DNA from: Paramarasmius palmivorus
Taxonomy: Eukaryota > Basidiomycota > Agaricomycetes > Agaricales > Marasmiaceae
Direction: 5' to 3'
Assembly (NCBI GenBank): GCA_037176845.1
Contig: JAYKXP010000028.1
Span: 372,001 to 436,000, forward strand
Length of the DNA: 64,000 nucleotides
Position numbers and translations under genes: made by a program. How positions within the stretch are numbered: position 1 is the first letter of the stretch; each line of letters starts with the position of its first letter. This document shows positions 1 to 11,294 of this stretch, in pieces. The notes beneath the pieces were generated by a model, which worked only from the letters and a program-made list of their open reading frames with translations, searched no databases and was not told where the DNA came from.

Positions 1-903
1 CTGTTCAGACACCTTAGACAGATAGGCAAGGAATCATCAGTGACCTAGCTATAAACAGACCTTGACGTGCATAGATTGCAGCCAACTCAAAGAAGCGTAC
101 GTCGTAGCATATTCCAAGCCCAATTCGAGCAAACTCTAGTCGACGTGTGAGAATTGACAGCTAGACAAGATTGCGCCAGTACCTGTATCGAAGAAACTGA
201 GGTCCTTGCCTCCGGTCAAGGTTTCACTTTCCTTTGCTAGTGTAAGAAACGGAAAAACAATATAGAGGTCAAAAGCACCTTGAACTTGATTTTGCCAGGA
301 ATATCGATATCAAAGAGATGGATTTTGCGGTACAAAGCAACTAGATCACCTAGGGTGGAGTAATTCAATAAACATATAGCAACCCATCTCGCGGGATACA
401 CACCCTTTGGGTTGTATACAGTGCAAGTGTTGTACACGTTGTCGTTTGTGCTATCACGTTCGGGTATAGAACCTTGATTGCGACTGGTATTCAGTCAATA
501 TCTCTAGCAGGTAGTTCGTCCACTCAACCTCCGATAAGCCAGGATCCGACCTCTTTTGCAGCAGCAGAGAGCATCTTGACGGAATCGCTCTCGCTTTTCT
601 CAATATCGTAGGGTTGACCAGAGACGAAACCAATCTTTTCTGCGTAAACAGGAAAGTGAACATGACCGTACGGAGAGTTGAAGCATTCCTTTGGAGCAAG
701 ATAAGAAAGACAAGGTCAAAGAACGAGTGATAGACACAGACTGGAAGGACAATAAGATCGGGCTTTTTGGAGACAGCCGCAGCTTTCAAGATCATTTCTC
801 TAGCATGCTTTAGATTTTCTGTTTTATTTGCACCAATGTGGCCCAGCTGAATGAGAGCAAGGTTGAATGGTTTGAAGCCTGAATGCTTGAGTAATTGTGA
901 CAT
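1..903 (-). CDS. Omega-amidase / nitrilase-family amidohydrolase (NIT2/NIT3-like), 3' end off window
   Basis: Nitrilase-superfamily amidase of the Nit2/Nit3 type, which in this family hydrolyses alpha-ketoglutaramate and alpha-ketosuccinamate to free ammonia in the cytosol or mitochondria. The start codon is at 901-903 (product begins [10 protein letters not shown]). Joining exons gives [10 protein letters not shown], carrying the family's catalytic Glu (about 650-720), then [10 protein letters not shown] and [16 protein letters not shown] with the catalytic Lys (about 285-425), then [17 protein letters not shown] with the nucleophilic Cys (about 72-130). The whole Glu-Lys-Cys triad is therefore inside the window. 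The first 60 or so bases are an intron ending at the window edge, so roughly the last third of the protein is missing. At least four introns. The gene is divergent from the + strand gene starting at 1296. Family assignment is firm; omega-amidase rather than another nitrilase branch is inferred from motif wording. Confidence 0.85.
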
Positions 904-1295
904 TATGGTTGAGAATGAAGAGGAAGGTGAGGGAAGGGCTGGGGAACGCGGAGATACGAGTCAGAGCTAGAACGTCACAAGGCCGTGAGGCTTATAGCTT
1001 GGGGCACTTTCCTTTCTTACCATTTCAACCGGCGCATGGTATAGACTCTGGTCGGACTCTGGTTTCCTTTCTCTTTCTCTAACCACCATCATCTTCTTTT
1101 CCCCTTTCATTCTTCTCAAATCGAAGAAAGAGTCGAGCACCTTGAACTTGACTGCTCTCCACGGTGTTCCCAGTGGTTGCTGTACGTTCTCAGACTGTAT
1201 CCCACTCTCTTCACCTTTTCAGATATTTTCTTTCTACATTTCAGCGGCAGTCAAGTTCACCGTGTACTCTGTCGATTTCAAGCTCTCAACCCATC
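904..1295. promoter_or_regulatory. Divergent intergenic promoter region
   Basis: A 392-base region between the start codons of the amidase gene (-) and the proline-rich gene (+). The part nearest the + strand gene, around 1066-1125, is strongly pyrimidine-rich (runs of CT and TTCTTTTCCCC), typical of fungal core promoters and 5' leaders. Open frames crossing it use non-ATG starts and look like nothing known. Confidence 0.4.
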
Positions 1296-3056
1296 ATGAA
1301 CAACGACGACTCTATTTCAGTCTCGACGACTTGTTCGCCACCATCGCACATCGCCACCGTCTCATGGAACTATACTCCCCCAGAGTCCAGTTCAAAAGCC
1401 GTCGCCTTACCAAAAGGACTCTTTCATAGTTCAAGGTCAAAGCGTCGGTGCCATGTATCTGCGTCAACCAAAGCGTTCCCCTTTCAGAAATCTGGGAGTA
1501 GATCGGAGCGGGATGGATGGCGGAAGAAAGAAGTGGACCTGGAGTTGAATGCGGATCTAGTGGGGGTAAGAGTTGCGTTGAGTGTCTTGGAGGATTATGA
1601 GACAAAAGTTGGAATTGGTGGTCCTGCCAACGTTGATGTGGTTGTTCCTGATTTGATACGACCAGTAGACGAAGAAGAGGTAGCAGCCCACCAGACAAGT
1701 TGGAAAGAGCTCATGGCGGAGATGAGGAAGCCATTAGAGGATCGCCAGCGAGGGTCGAGTGACGTGGAGCAACCGTCGACGTCTGCACCTGTTCGGGATG
1801 GTCATATCGATTCTAGTCTCGAACAAGGTATCTCGATTCTTTCAGGCTTGGATCTTGCAGAATGGGATCACCGTTCACCAATACTTCCGACACCCAAGGT
1901 CAAAGTATCGACATTTGGAGTCGCGAGTCCTATTCCGCGGCCAGCGAGGAGCTGTTCATCAAGTCCGTTCGGTGACAGTGACGTCTCAATGTCGTTGGCA
2001 TCTAGTCTCTCCGACCTCAAACGCACGCCAACACCCCCACTTTCATTCTCGACAGACTCTTCACCCAAGTCATCAGCCACGTCTGCTTCACCGCCCCCAT
2101 ATGACTTTGTTATCCCGTCGCTTAGTGGTACTTCGTTACCTCCGAAAATACACTTGGAGAAGGACGACCAAGGATTTTTCTCTGGCGTAGAGGAGACTTC
2201 CTCGCCACTGGGACATTTAAAGTCCTCGTCAACAACGTCCCTTTTACCTCCGTTCCTTCTTGACGAAGGTCAGAAACGGAAACCGTCTCACTCAAAGACT
2301 CGGACTATGGTCGATCGCTTAAGGAACGACTCTCAGAAGCAAGACGATACCGATGTACCAACAGGTAGCGCTACTCCTCACAAACCACAAATAGTAGCGG
2401 ACGTTGATGGTTGGATTGGAGTAAGTGAGCCGTACCGGCCTGATCAGGCAATGGCAGAGAGGAAGAGGGAGTTATTTTTGGCGTTGAACAAACCACTGGA
2501 GCCATCCCCAAAGAAACCTCAGAATCCCAGTCCAAAGTCACATTCAAACGCAAATCCGGTCTCATCTCAAGTGACCAATGACGGTTGGATTGACTTTGTG
2601 CAAAAGCCTCCTCCACAGCCGAAACATGCTCGAAGCAGGTCCCACAATAAACGACCTTCGAATGGTTCAGCTTTAACCCCGCATACGGCACCACCTGCAC
2701 AGACAACTTTCCGCCCGCCCAATCCTTCGATACCTCCGCCGCCAAATTTCTATTATCCTCCACCCCGAGCAATCATGCCCGTACCGGTCACCCCCGCAGT
2801 TCCATTCGCGTACGCTGCATACCCACCCGCTCCCGCTGTTGTACCCCCGGTATCATATGTTCCTTATCCAATGGCACCGTACTCGATGCAAGCACCTCCA
2901 CCCCCGCCCCAGCAACTTCGAGTTAACCATGTGCCTATACCTCCTATGACGGCGGTCTACCCACATGTAGCACCACCGTCTGGCAAGGTTCCATATTTCC
3001 CGCCGTTGCCATCTATGGTACGGCCTGGTTCTTTACCCCACCCCACAGCCTGGTGA
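1296..3056 (+). CDS. Unknown serine/proline-rich protein with repeated DGW motifs, 586 aa
   Basis: Single-exon open frame; the ATG at 1296 (MNNDDSISVS) is chosen because upstream in-frame sequence starts from a non-ATG codon. I do not recognise the family. Residues about 1-190 include a fairly ordered segment (DLELNADLVGVRVALSVLED). The middle is rich in Ser, Pro and Thr with many S-P and T-P sites, suggesting a disordered, phosphorylated region. Three short elements begin with DGW: one near residue 70 (DGWRKKEVDLE), one near 370 (DGWIGVSEPYRPDQAM) and one near 430 (DGWIDFVQ). The last 130 residues are proline, tyrosine and alanine rich (PPPNFYYPPP, YPPAPAVVPP), resembling low-complexity tails of RNA-binding or scaffold proteins. 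No signal peptide or membrane segment. Function not assigned; coding status is supported by the long intron-free frame. Confidence 0.75.
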   Translation: MNNDDSISVSTTCSPPSHIATVSWNYTPPESSSKAVALPKGLFHSSRSKRRCHVSASTKAFPFQKSGSRSERDGWRKKEVDLELNADLVGVRVALSVLEDYETKVGIGGPANVDVVVPDLIRPVDEEEVAAHQTSWKELMAEMRKPLEDRQRGSSDVEQPSTSAPVRDGHIDSSLEQGISILSGLDLAEWDHRSPILPTPKVKVSTFGVASPIPRPARSCSSSPFGDSDVSMSLASSLSDLKRTPTPPLSFSTDSSPKSSATSASPPPYDFVIPSLSGTSLPPKIHLEKDDQGFFSGVEETSSPLGHLKSSSTTSLLPPFLLDEGQKRKPSHSKTRTMVDRLRNDSQKQDDTDVPTGSATPHKPQIVADVDGWIGVSEPYRPDQAMAERKRELFLALNKPLEPSPKKPQNPSPKSHSNANPVSSQVTNDGWIDFVQKPPPQPKHARSRSHNKRPSNGSALTPHTAPPAQTTFRPPNPSIPPPPNFYYPPPRAIMPVPVTPAVPFAYAAYPPAPAVVPPVSYVPYPMAPYSMQAPPPPPQQLRVNHVPIPPMTAVYPHVAPPSGKVPYFPPLPSMVRPGSLPHPTAW

Positions 3057-3794
3057 TTCTCATTAACACTTGCATAAACTTCAGCTCAATCTTCGTCTTC
3101 TTGTATAAATGTTCATTTTTATTCAGCATTCCGATGTTGCATTATAAGAAAGTTTCTGCATTTGGTTCTTTTGGACGTCTTTTCCAGACATATGCTATTT
3201 TCTCCAGCACATAGTATTTATACATGTTCGCAAAAAGCCTCTCGCATTTTTCTCTGTGTATTCTCTTCTCGTGGGTCTTTTTCTCTGTAATAATCTATCC
3301 AAAGTCTCTCAGCATACAGACATTTTCGCATCACGCCTCTCACACAATACATAGTACATACAGACACATATGCATTTGACTTGATTGTCCTCGCTTCTCT
3401 TCTTTCTCTTTCTTGTATTTTCTTGTAAGTATGCTTGGCGCACCTTTTTTCTATTGGTCGTCCATATATGCTCACTTTTTTTGGGTTAATGTTTATAGTA
3501 AAGTAAATCATTTCCGGCCTTTGCCACAACTTCTTTGAACATAAAAAGAACACCTCAACTCGAGTAGAGGACTCCCAATAAGGTACAGTGAGCTACGTAA
3601 ACAAAGCTTTGTCCTCTTCCCCACGACGCTTGTGGAGTTCTACAATATGCGGTAGTCGGGTCATTGGTCCCTAATGTGTACTCTTCAGTGACAAGAAAAG
3701 GAAGTCCTCACAAACACTCACTCGAAGAACGCGTGTTGAAGGTAACCTGGAGTACAGAATTCAGCTACGTGAAAATTCCACGGACTTACAGTAC
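3057..3794. other. Convergent intergenic region, no gene seen
   Basis: About 740 bases between the stop codons of two convergent genes. It is AT-rich with T-rich stretches, fitting two opposing 3' untranslated regions. A 111-residue minus-strand frame at 3218-3553 starts inside low-complexity sequence and resembles no family. A few further C-terminal residues of the hydantoinase gene could lie here if a possible last intron (GTGAGTACTG at the end of the preceding exon) is real. Confidence 0.4.
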
Positions 3795-6700
3795 TCACTT
3801 CGGTGGAGGCAACCCGGTCTCTTCCAAACATTTCTCTGTTAGCTCCTTGAGGGAACCGCCCCTATTGAATAGTTCTTGCGCTCGAACTTTCTGAGCAGGC
3901 GCCATTGATGTACGCAATTTCAAGGTTTCGTCATGATTCACGTCACCAGAAGGTGTAAGAACGACACCGTAGCGAGTGAAATCTTTGACCAAGCCCTGTC
4001 GTACTTCAAGGGCGACAAGCTCAGGACTTCTCTCTAGTGGATTGCCCCTTGTGCAATGTCAGAGGCATAGAGTTCTTTTGGACGAACCGAAAACGTACCA
4101 GCCACCGCCTATCGAGACGTCAGTTTGACGAGATACGTGGAGTAGTACACACTCACCACCCCATGTTACCCACTCGAGAACATCCCCAACAAACACCTGT
4201 ACATATCATATCATTACTACTTAAAAAGCATCAAATCGGAAACCGGGTGGACGGACCTCAACGAAGTCTTCTTTCGATTGAAGGAGTTGCCGCACTGGTT
4301 CTCCATTTGTCGACGCTCGAACGAGCGTCTTGGTTGACCGTTGGCCACAACCTCCGCCGTTAACGCCTAGGTACCCGATAAGTTATGGGCACAACCATAC
4401 AGAGTTATACTCGCCCCAGGGTTTGGTGAACCATCGGTCGTCATGGAGAGATATATTGCCTGGTTCCAGGAAGTAATAGTCTGAAAGACGAATGTTGTAT
4501 GGCTGATGCTCACGACGGCAGTACATCAGGTAAGGACCTACCAATTCGGATCGCATTTCCGCCCCGATAGAAACCTTCCCCTCCGGAGTCGGGGACAGTC
4601 TATTGCTCGAGAATTAGTATGAACAAAGCCTTACTCTGAGCACACGAACCTCATAGCGATCGATACGAAGAGGCAAAGACGATTCCAAGAACTCGTTAGG
4701 AACGGCCATCCTGTCTCTCTGTCAGCAACTTCGATCTCTGGGACGCTAGGGCACGGTACTTACATGGATGGCCATAAACTATGACCTGCATCTCGTTAAC
4801 GGATTTCAATTGAAGCATTCAGGAATACGTACCGTCAGGTCCGTCCCCTGGGTCGAAATGTATGTGAGTGTAACATTCAACGGATGGAAGTGGAACAGAT
4901 GACTGACCATGAGGGCGCGCAGGAACGCCACCGAAACTGATTTGGTACAGCTACCGAGTGTTTGAGTACATGGGCGGCACCCTAGCGCAGACGGAATTTA
5001 CCTGGAACCATTCTCCTTCTTTAGTCCAACCACTGTAGAAGAAATGTGGAGAGTCACTGAAGCCGGCCGCACTCAAGAATTCAGGTTGTCGTTGGCCAAA
5101 AAGCGCACCGATCACATCAAACAGCCGACCTAAGAGGTGTGTTCTGCATGAAAGGGCAGCTGGTCGGATTGGATTGAGAATTGTGCCCTGAGGAATGTGT
5201 ATATCTATCAGATCAAAAGACCCATCATTGACTACCGTGGCAGGGTCCTATACTACTCGTCAGGCGAGAAAAGTAACAATACTTCGGGCGACGCACAAAG
5301 ACTGTCAAGAGGTAGAAAACAATGAACATCTTCAACATTTCGTGCGATAGAGCAAGGTTGATCGAGCGCTCTGATTGAGGATCTGTTCCGCTAAAATCAA
5401 AGAGAACCGTGGCTCCACGCTCGGGGGTATAATGCTTCTGCATTTTGCTACAAAATAGGTCAGTCAGAGGGTAAATCACTAGGATATATCATACCAGGCA
5501 ACCTTCCAGGGACCGACACCATGGCCGTCGTCGTCGATATAATCTTCAAAATAGATCGGTTCATCAGGAATTGTGCTCTGGATAAGTTTCCCAATAGCAG
5601 TCTTATTTCTAGTCAGCAGAGCGTCTAGGGCACTCTCGTACGATTGCAGTCCGAAACGATCGATCATTTCTAGAATTCTCATCTCGGCGATCTTAGTAGC
5701 TGGATGGCAGGTGGTTAGAACAAATGAACCCTGGCATTGTCTGGGACATACCAGCAACTAAGGCATGCAAATCATTTCTTGCGAAGTCAGGTTTCCTGCT
5801 GTTACGCTCAATTATCTAGAACCAGGGCATCAATAATTTCCAGGTGACACGATCAGGATATGGGGAACCTTGAAGACAGCTTGGTTAGGTACGCCTTTAG
5901 AATAAAGCTTGCAAACAGGGATCTGGACGCCATCCTCATAGATACTTGTGGCGCAGTCTAGAGGTGCTCAAGCAGATGAAGAAGGGAGACACAGGTAACT
6001 TACTTGGCATGCTACCTGTATGTGGTGCTTCAATGAACCCTCTAGTTCGCAGCATTTGCATGAACTAACATACCTGGTACCACAGATCCAATGTCAGTGA
6101 AGTGACCCAAGTTCGCGGTCCATCCAACGATCTTGCGGCCCAGATGCACAGGATTAATGATCAAAAAGTCATTCAGGTGTGAAATCGAGTTGCTACAGAG
6201 TATTAATGAGTTCCGGATCAACTCGAGGATGTGTATATACCTGACGGAATATGGATCATTTGTTATGAATACGTCGCCTTCTTCGATCGTGTCGTCCCAA
6301 GAAGACAGAAATCCGGAGATAAAGCTACCAAATTGTCCACAAACCATCTTCCCGGAATGAGCACCTTCACCTGCCGCTAGCATAGGGAAGTAATCAAGCT
6401 GTTCGACATTTTTAAACATGGTCAGTACAGGCCTTGTCATGGCAGAGTCCTCAAACGTACTTGTTCTCGCATAGCGGGCGACATCGCAACCGTACGGGTG
6501 TGAAGTTAGTACGGGAAAGATTAAACTAGGAATATATACCTATCTCTGAATGAGAACGTCCATTTCAACTCTTGTATTCTGTAAAGCGCCTTCTATCAAT
6601 TGTACTATGATAGGATCCACCAAAGGTGCCTGAGACCCTGAATGGCTGGGCGCTTGTATGTCAGATTGGTCCCAAATCAATATGTTGCCTATTTCGTCTA

Positions 6701-9376
6701 TCTCAGCGCGATGGAAGGGTGCCACCAATGTGTTACTATCATTCTAGAGAACAACACTCAGCTGAGCAACCGAGAATTAACAAAAACCAACCTCCGTAAC
6801 GATACAGGGGCCCGAAAGCTGATCTCCTGCCCGCAACATGTTTCGTTCATAGATCGGAACATCGGAAAAAGTCCGACCGGCATAGAACTAATGTCCAATG
6901 GGTTAGTATCCGTCCCGTCACAGCGACACTGAAAAACTCACGATGCGAGTCGTACTCTGTATAGCATCTTTGGAAGGCGAACCAGTTCCTTGGGATAACA
7001 ATTTCGTAGCGATGTTCTTCAATTCTTCAACCGCAACCGCACGCAAATTGACGACCTCAACGGCTAGGTCGAGGGAAAATGTGAACATTTTCTTGTGCAA
7101 TGCTTCGAATCTAATGACCGTTCACAGTGAGTGAGTATATTGGAAACGCAATGACCATACCTGTCACTCAAGATGATGACCCCGGCATCAAGATCCTGCA
7201 GAACAAAAGATACAGGAAGAGTGGTGGCCTGCCCATGGAACCTGAGGTCGACTTCCCAATGCTGAGAAATTGAAAGTACGCCCTGGTCTGTTAGTATTTT
7301 CGACGCTTGCGATTGCAGGTTCGAAGCAGTGCTCCGGAGCTCGTCGACAGGTATCTCGAATAACTTACGGAGTATCGAACACGAAGTCTCATGACGAAGT
7401 GCCGTATGAGCATCACCAAATGCGCAGAGAACTTCGGTATGAATCAGCATCGCAAGGAGACGATACAGAAATCTTAATCACCTCCAGGAGAAGGGGGCAC
7501 GATCGCAGGATACGAGGTCCCACAGAGGTGTGCAAGCTGGGATACTACCGAGGGCCCAGCGCCACCAAATGCGACAAGATGGAAGTCGCGTGGGTCCTTT
7601 CCTTTCTCGACACTGACGCTACGCAGGCTCCCATACATCTTTTCTACAGCAATCTTCACGATACCTTCAGCAGCGGCATATACTGAGAGGCCTAGGGGTT
7701 TCGCAATCTGCTCTTCGATTGCTGCCTCAGCGGCGGGGACATCAAGTGCAAACGAGCCACCCAATAATGCAGGGGGAAGGTATCCCAGCACTGCGAGAGC
7801 ATCTGTGACTGTTGGAGCGGTACCGCCTTGTGAGTAGCATATAGGCCCTAGAAAGCTTCGTCATGGATGTGGTTATTGAAACCTAATTCTGGCGTACCGG
7901 GACTCGCTCCTGCGCTTTCAGGACCCACTCTCAGAGCTCCGGTAATTTCTGCCACTGTTGCTATGGATCCGCCCCCTGCCCCGACAGTGCGCACGTCTAT
8001 CGACGGTGCTCGGACTATTGGAAGCTGTGAGCAAGGTTCAGCATAGCAAGTAAAGATACACACTAGTCAGGTCCCCAATCGTACTTTCTCTTCTCAACTC
8101 AGGTACACCGTTCTCTATCAAGCATACATCTGTACTAGTCCCGCCCATGTCAAATGTCAGGAGGTTCTACATGACAATTAGAGCGAACTCTGTGAGGAAA
8201 AACCAGCGCACCTTGTATTCCGTCTTCCTGGCAATGTGACTAACGACACCAGCTACACCTCCAGCAGGGCCCTAAAACATGGGTTCACGCATTCGAACTG
8301 TATCAAGGCCCACAGACGCACCGAGTACAGCAAGTTAGCACATAGTTCCCGAGCGATACCTACGCTGGCTAAGCCTCCGTCACTGCGTAACACCCTTAAC
8401 TGAGTGTCTCCTAGTTTGTGCTGCAAGTTCTCGAGGTAGTGCCCAACCACTGGCTTGATGTAGGCATTGGCGACGGTGGTGACCGTTCGTTCGTACTCCA
8501 TCATCTCTGGCAAAACTTGGTGACTTAGAGATAATGGGATCCCAGGAAATTCTGATTGTAATATTGCTGCAACTTCTTGCTCATGGATAGGATTGGAAAA
8601 CGAATTGATCAAAGAAACAGTGATAGATTCCGGGAGTTTCGGAAGCGACTTCAACTTTTGCAGACGAGAGCGCAGTTCGGTTTCATCTAATGGTCGCACT
8701 ATTTCCCCTTTACTGGAAATCCGGCCGGGGACCTCGATTGTCTAGGAGATAGTTAATTAAGTCTGTTTGACTGCATCATTCTACGCCCTACATACCAGCT
8801 CGAGTGGGGCCAGAGGGGTGGGTTTAGGCCAAACAATCCTTGAGAACTAATCAGAACGGCAGAGCTGGACAAAACTAGAACGGGTACCATCCAGCTAGAC
8901 CTCCTGGGATGTGGCTCCGCCGTACCTGAAGGATGTCCTTGTAACCTTCGGTGACCAGCAAGGCGACATTGGCACCCTTTCCTTCCAGTATTGCGTTCGT
9001 TGCAATGGTGGTACCTATGATTCATCGTCAACATAAAACCATGCAAAAAGTCGATAGAGACCGACCATGGTTCATGACTGAAACCTTGATTTGCTGACTA
9101 GGTGCTTGAGACCTATTGGAACGTCAATTCGATATCGCTGTATAGACATGGTCTCATGCGCACATCAATTGAGAAACCACATTCAGAACGCCTTCACTCT
9201 GATCCTTTGGAGTGCTGGGGACCTGCAGGACGAGGATCAATCATTGGCTGGCCTTCTCAAGGAGTCTTATATCGCACCTTTGCCCGTATTACTTCGCCAC
9301 TCTCCCAATTGTAAAGTACTCCGTCCGTAAATGTCCCTCCAACATCGACACCCAGTTTCCACGAAGACGATGACAT
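3795..9376 (-). CDS. Hydantoinase/5-oxoprolinase family protein, HyuA-HyuB fusion
   Basis: ATP-dependent hydrolase of the 5-oxoprolinase/N-methylhydantoinase/acetone-carboxylase superfamily; fungal members are cytosolic and open cyclic amides such as 5-oxoproline. The product begins MSSSSWKLGVDVGGTFTDG, with the N-terminal nucleotide-binding DVGGTFTD. A second HyuA signature, FDMGGTSTDVCLI, lies at about 8115-8160, then VGAGGGSIA (about 7985) and LVAFGGAGPSV (about 7550). The HyuB half follows: GDVFITNDPY (about 6270), HLNDFLIINPVHLGRKIVGW (about 6115-6180), NLGHFTDIG, and near the C-terminus EWVTWGGGGWGNP. More than 20 introns cut the gene, including a 10-nt microexon at 4099-4108. C-terminal exon: KDFTRYGVVLTP, ending ETGLPPPK. 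The stop at 3795 is the simplest end; a further splice could add a few residues. The substrate cannot be fixed from sequence: 5-oxoprolinase is plausible, but a hydantoinase or other cyclic amidase is possible. Confidence 0.85.
4099..4108 (-). other. 10-nt microexon in the hydantoinase/oxoprolinase gene
   Basis: On the minus strand an exon ending ...ACATGGGGTG is followed by GTGAGTGTGT...CGATAG, then GCGGTGGCTG (these ten bases), then GTACGTTTTC...GCACAAG and an exon starting GGGCAATCC. Only with this 10-nt exon included does the frame read TWGGGGWGNP, the glycine-rich motif expected near the end of HyuB domains. Skipping it, or reading through either intron, breaks the frame. Confidence 0.75.
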
Positions 9377-9926
9377 GATTGGTATCAGCAGGAATTTCGA
9401 TGTAGTTAGGTTTTCATCCTCTTCGGTCGCTATTTAAGAAGAGCCCCGAGATAGCGCTCGGGTGAACAGCCCTGGTGACCAGTTAAGTGATAAGAAGCGC
9501 TAAGCTTGACTTGAGTAGCCTGCCGATTGACTTCACAAGGTATCAGCGCCGATGATAACGCGTCACGGTATGCATGATAGCGCTTGGCCTATTGGAGCTC
9601 AGTAATGTTCAATGCATTAAAGCGTGATAATCTTCGGCGCGATTTAGATCGCGAAAGGAAATATTGCGGGAATTGGGAAGAGAGGCCAGTTGTAAAGTTG
9701 AACGTTGAGCACTGATTGGAGTAGTCAAAAGGATGATTGCAAACGTGGGAAGTGATATTGCCTGCCAGAAAATGCCTGCCACTGACATAGGCATTTTACC
9801 ACCTGCATTGTGCAAATTGCTAGACAAGTACACGTCCTCGGAGTTCATTGCGACGAAAAAGAACACGGCTACAAGCCAGAAACTATCAACGGTACTAGTA
9901 ATTCTATAGTATGTTCCTCAAACATA
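9377..9926. other. Intergenic: promoter of the hydantoinase gene and 3' flank of the UMP kinase gene
   Basis: About 550 bases between two minus-strand genes. It must hold the promoter and 5' leader of the hydantoinase gene and the 3' untranslated region of the kinase gene. An 85-residue minus-strand frame at 9609-9866 has no recognisable similarity and is probably noncoding. Confidence 0.35.
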
Positions 9927-10906
<980 letters not shown>

Positions 10907-11294
10907 TTTCACGAGTCTGAACGGACTGGGGGAGTAAGAGGATGGTCGTGCTGTCTTGGTAGATGAGAAGCGGGGTTTGTCTGTTCTCTATGTTTGACGA
11001 GGAAGAAGAAAGAGATGCAAGAAGCGCAGGCGAGACCAAGAAGGGCAAATGGACTAGGAGGTTTGTTGGCAGGCATATGTCATCGGACAAAAATGTTCAG
11101 GCTGAGGTGAAGAAGCGCGAACGTTTCTCCGTTTCTCGCTCAGGGTCACTGGCTGCTCACAAACTGATTTCCATCTCATGTCTACTCAAAAATCTAAGGG
11201 TATACGCTAGGGTATATATAGTGCTCTGTAATGTAACCGTGAATCCACAAAATGCTGAACAATCCAAATTTCATCTCTCCAGCGGTGTTCAGCA
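10907..11294. promoter_or_regulatory. Intergenic region upstream of the UMP kinase gene
   Basis: About 390 bases between the kinase start codon and the probable 3' end of the HOOK gene, both on the minus strand. It holds the kinase promoter. Reading toward the kinase, CT-rich sequence (complement of 10990-11045) precedes the start. No other gene seen. Confidence 0.35.

Noticed and set aside
3218..3553. 111-residue minus-strand frame in the convergent region.
   Set aside because: AT-rich low-complexity sequence without family resemblance; better explained as 3' flanks.
9609..9866. 85-residue minus-strand frame between two genes.
   Set aside because: No recognisable motifs, and placed where the kinase 3' untranslated region is expected.
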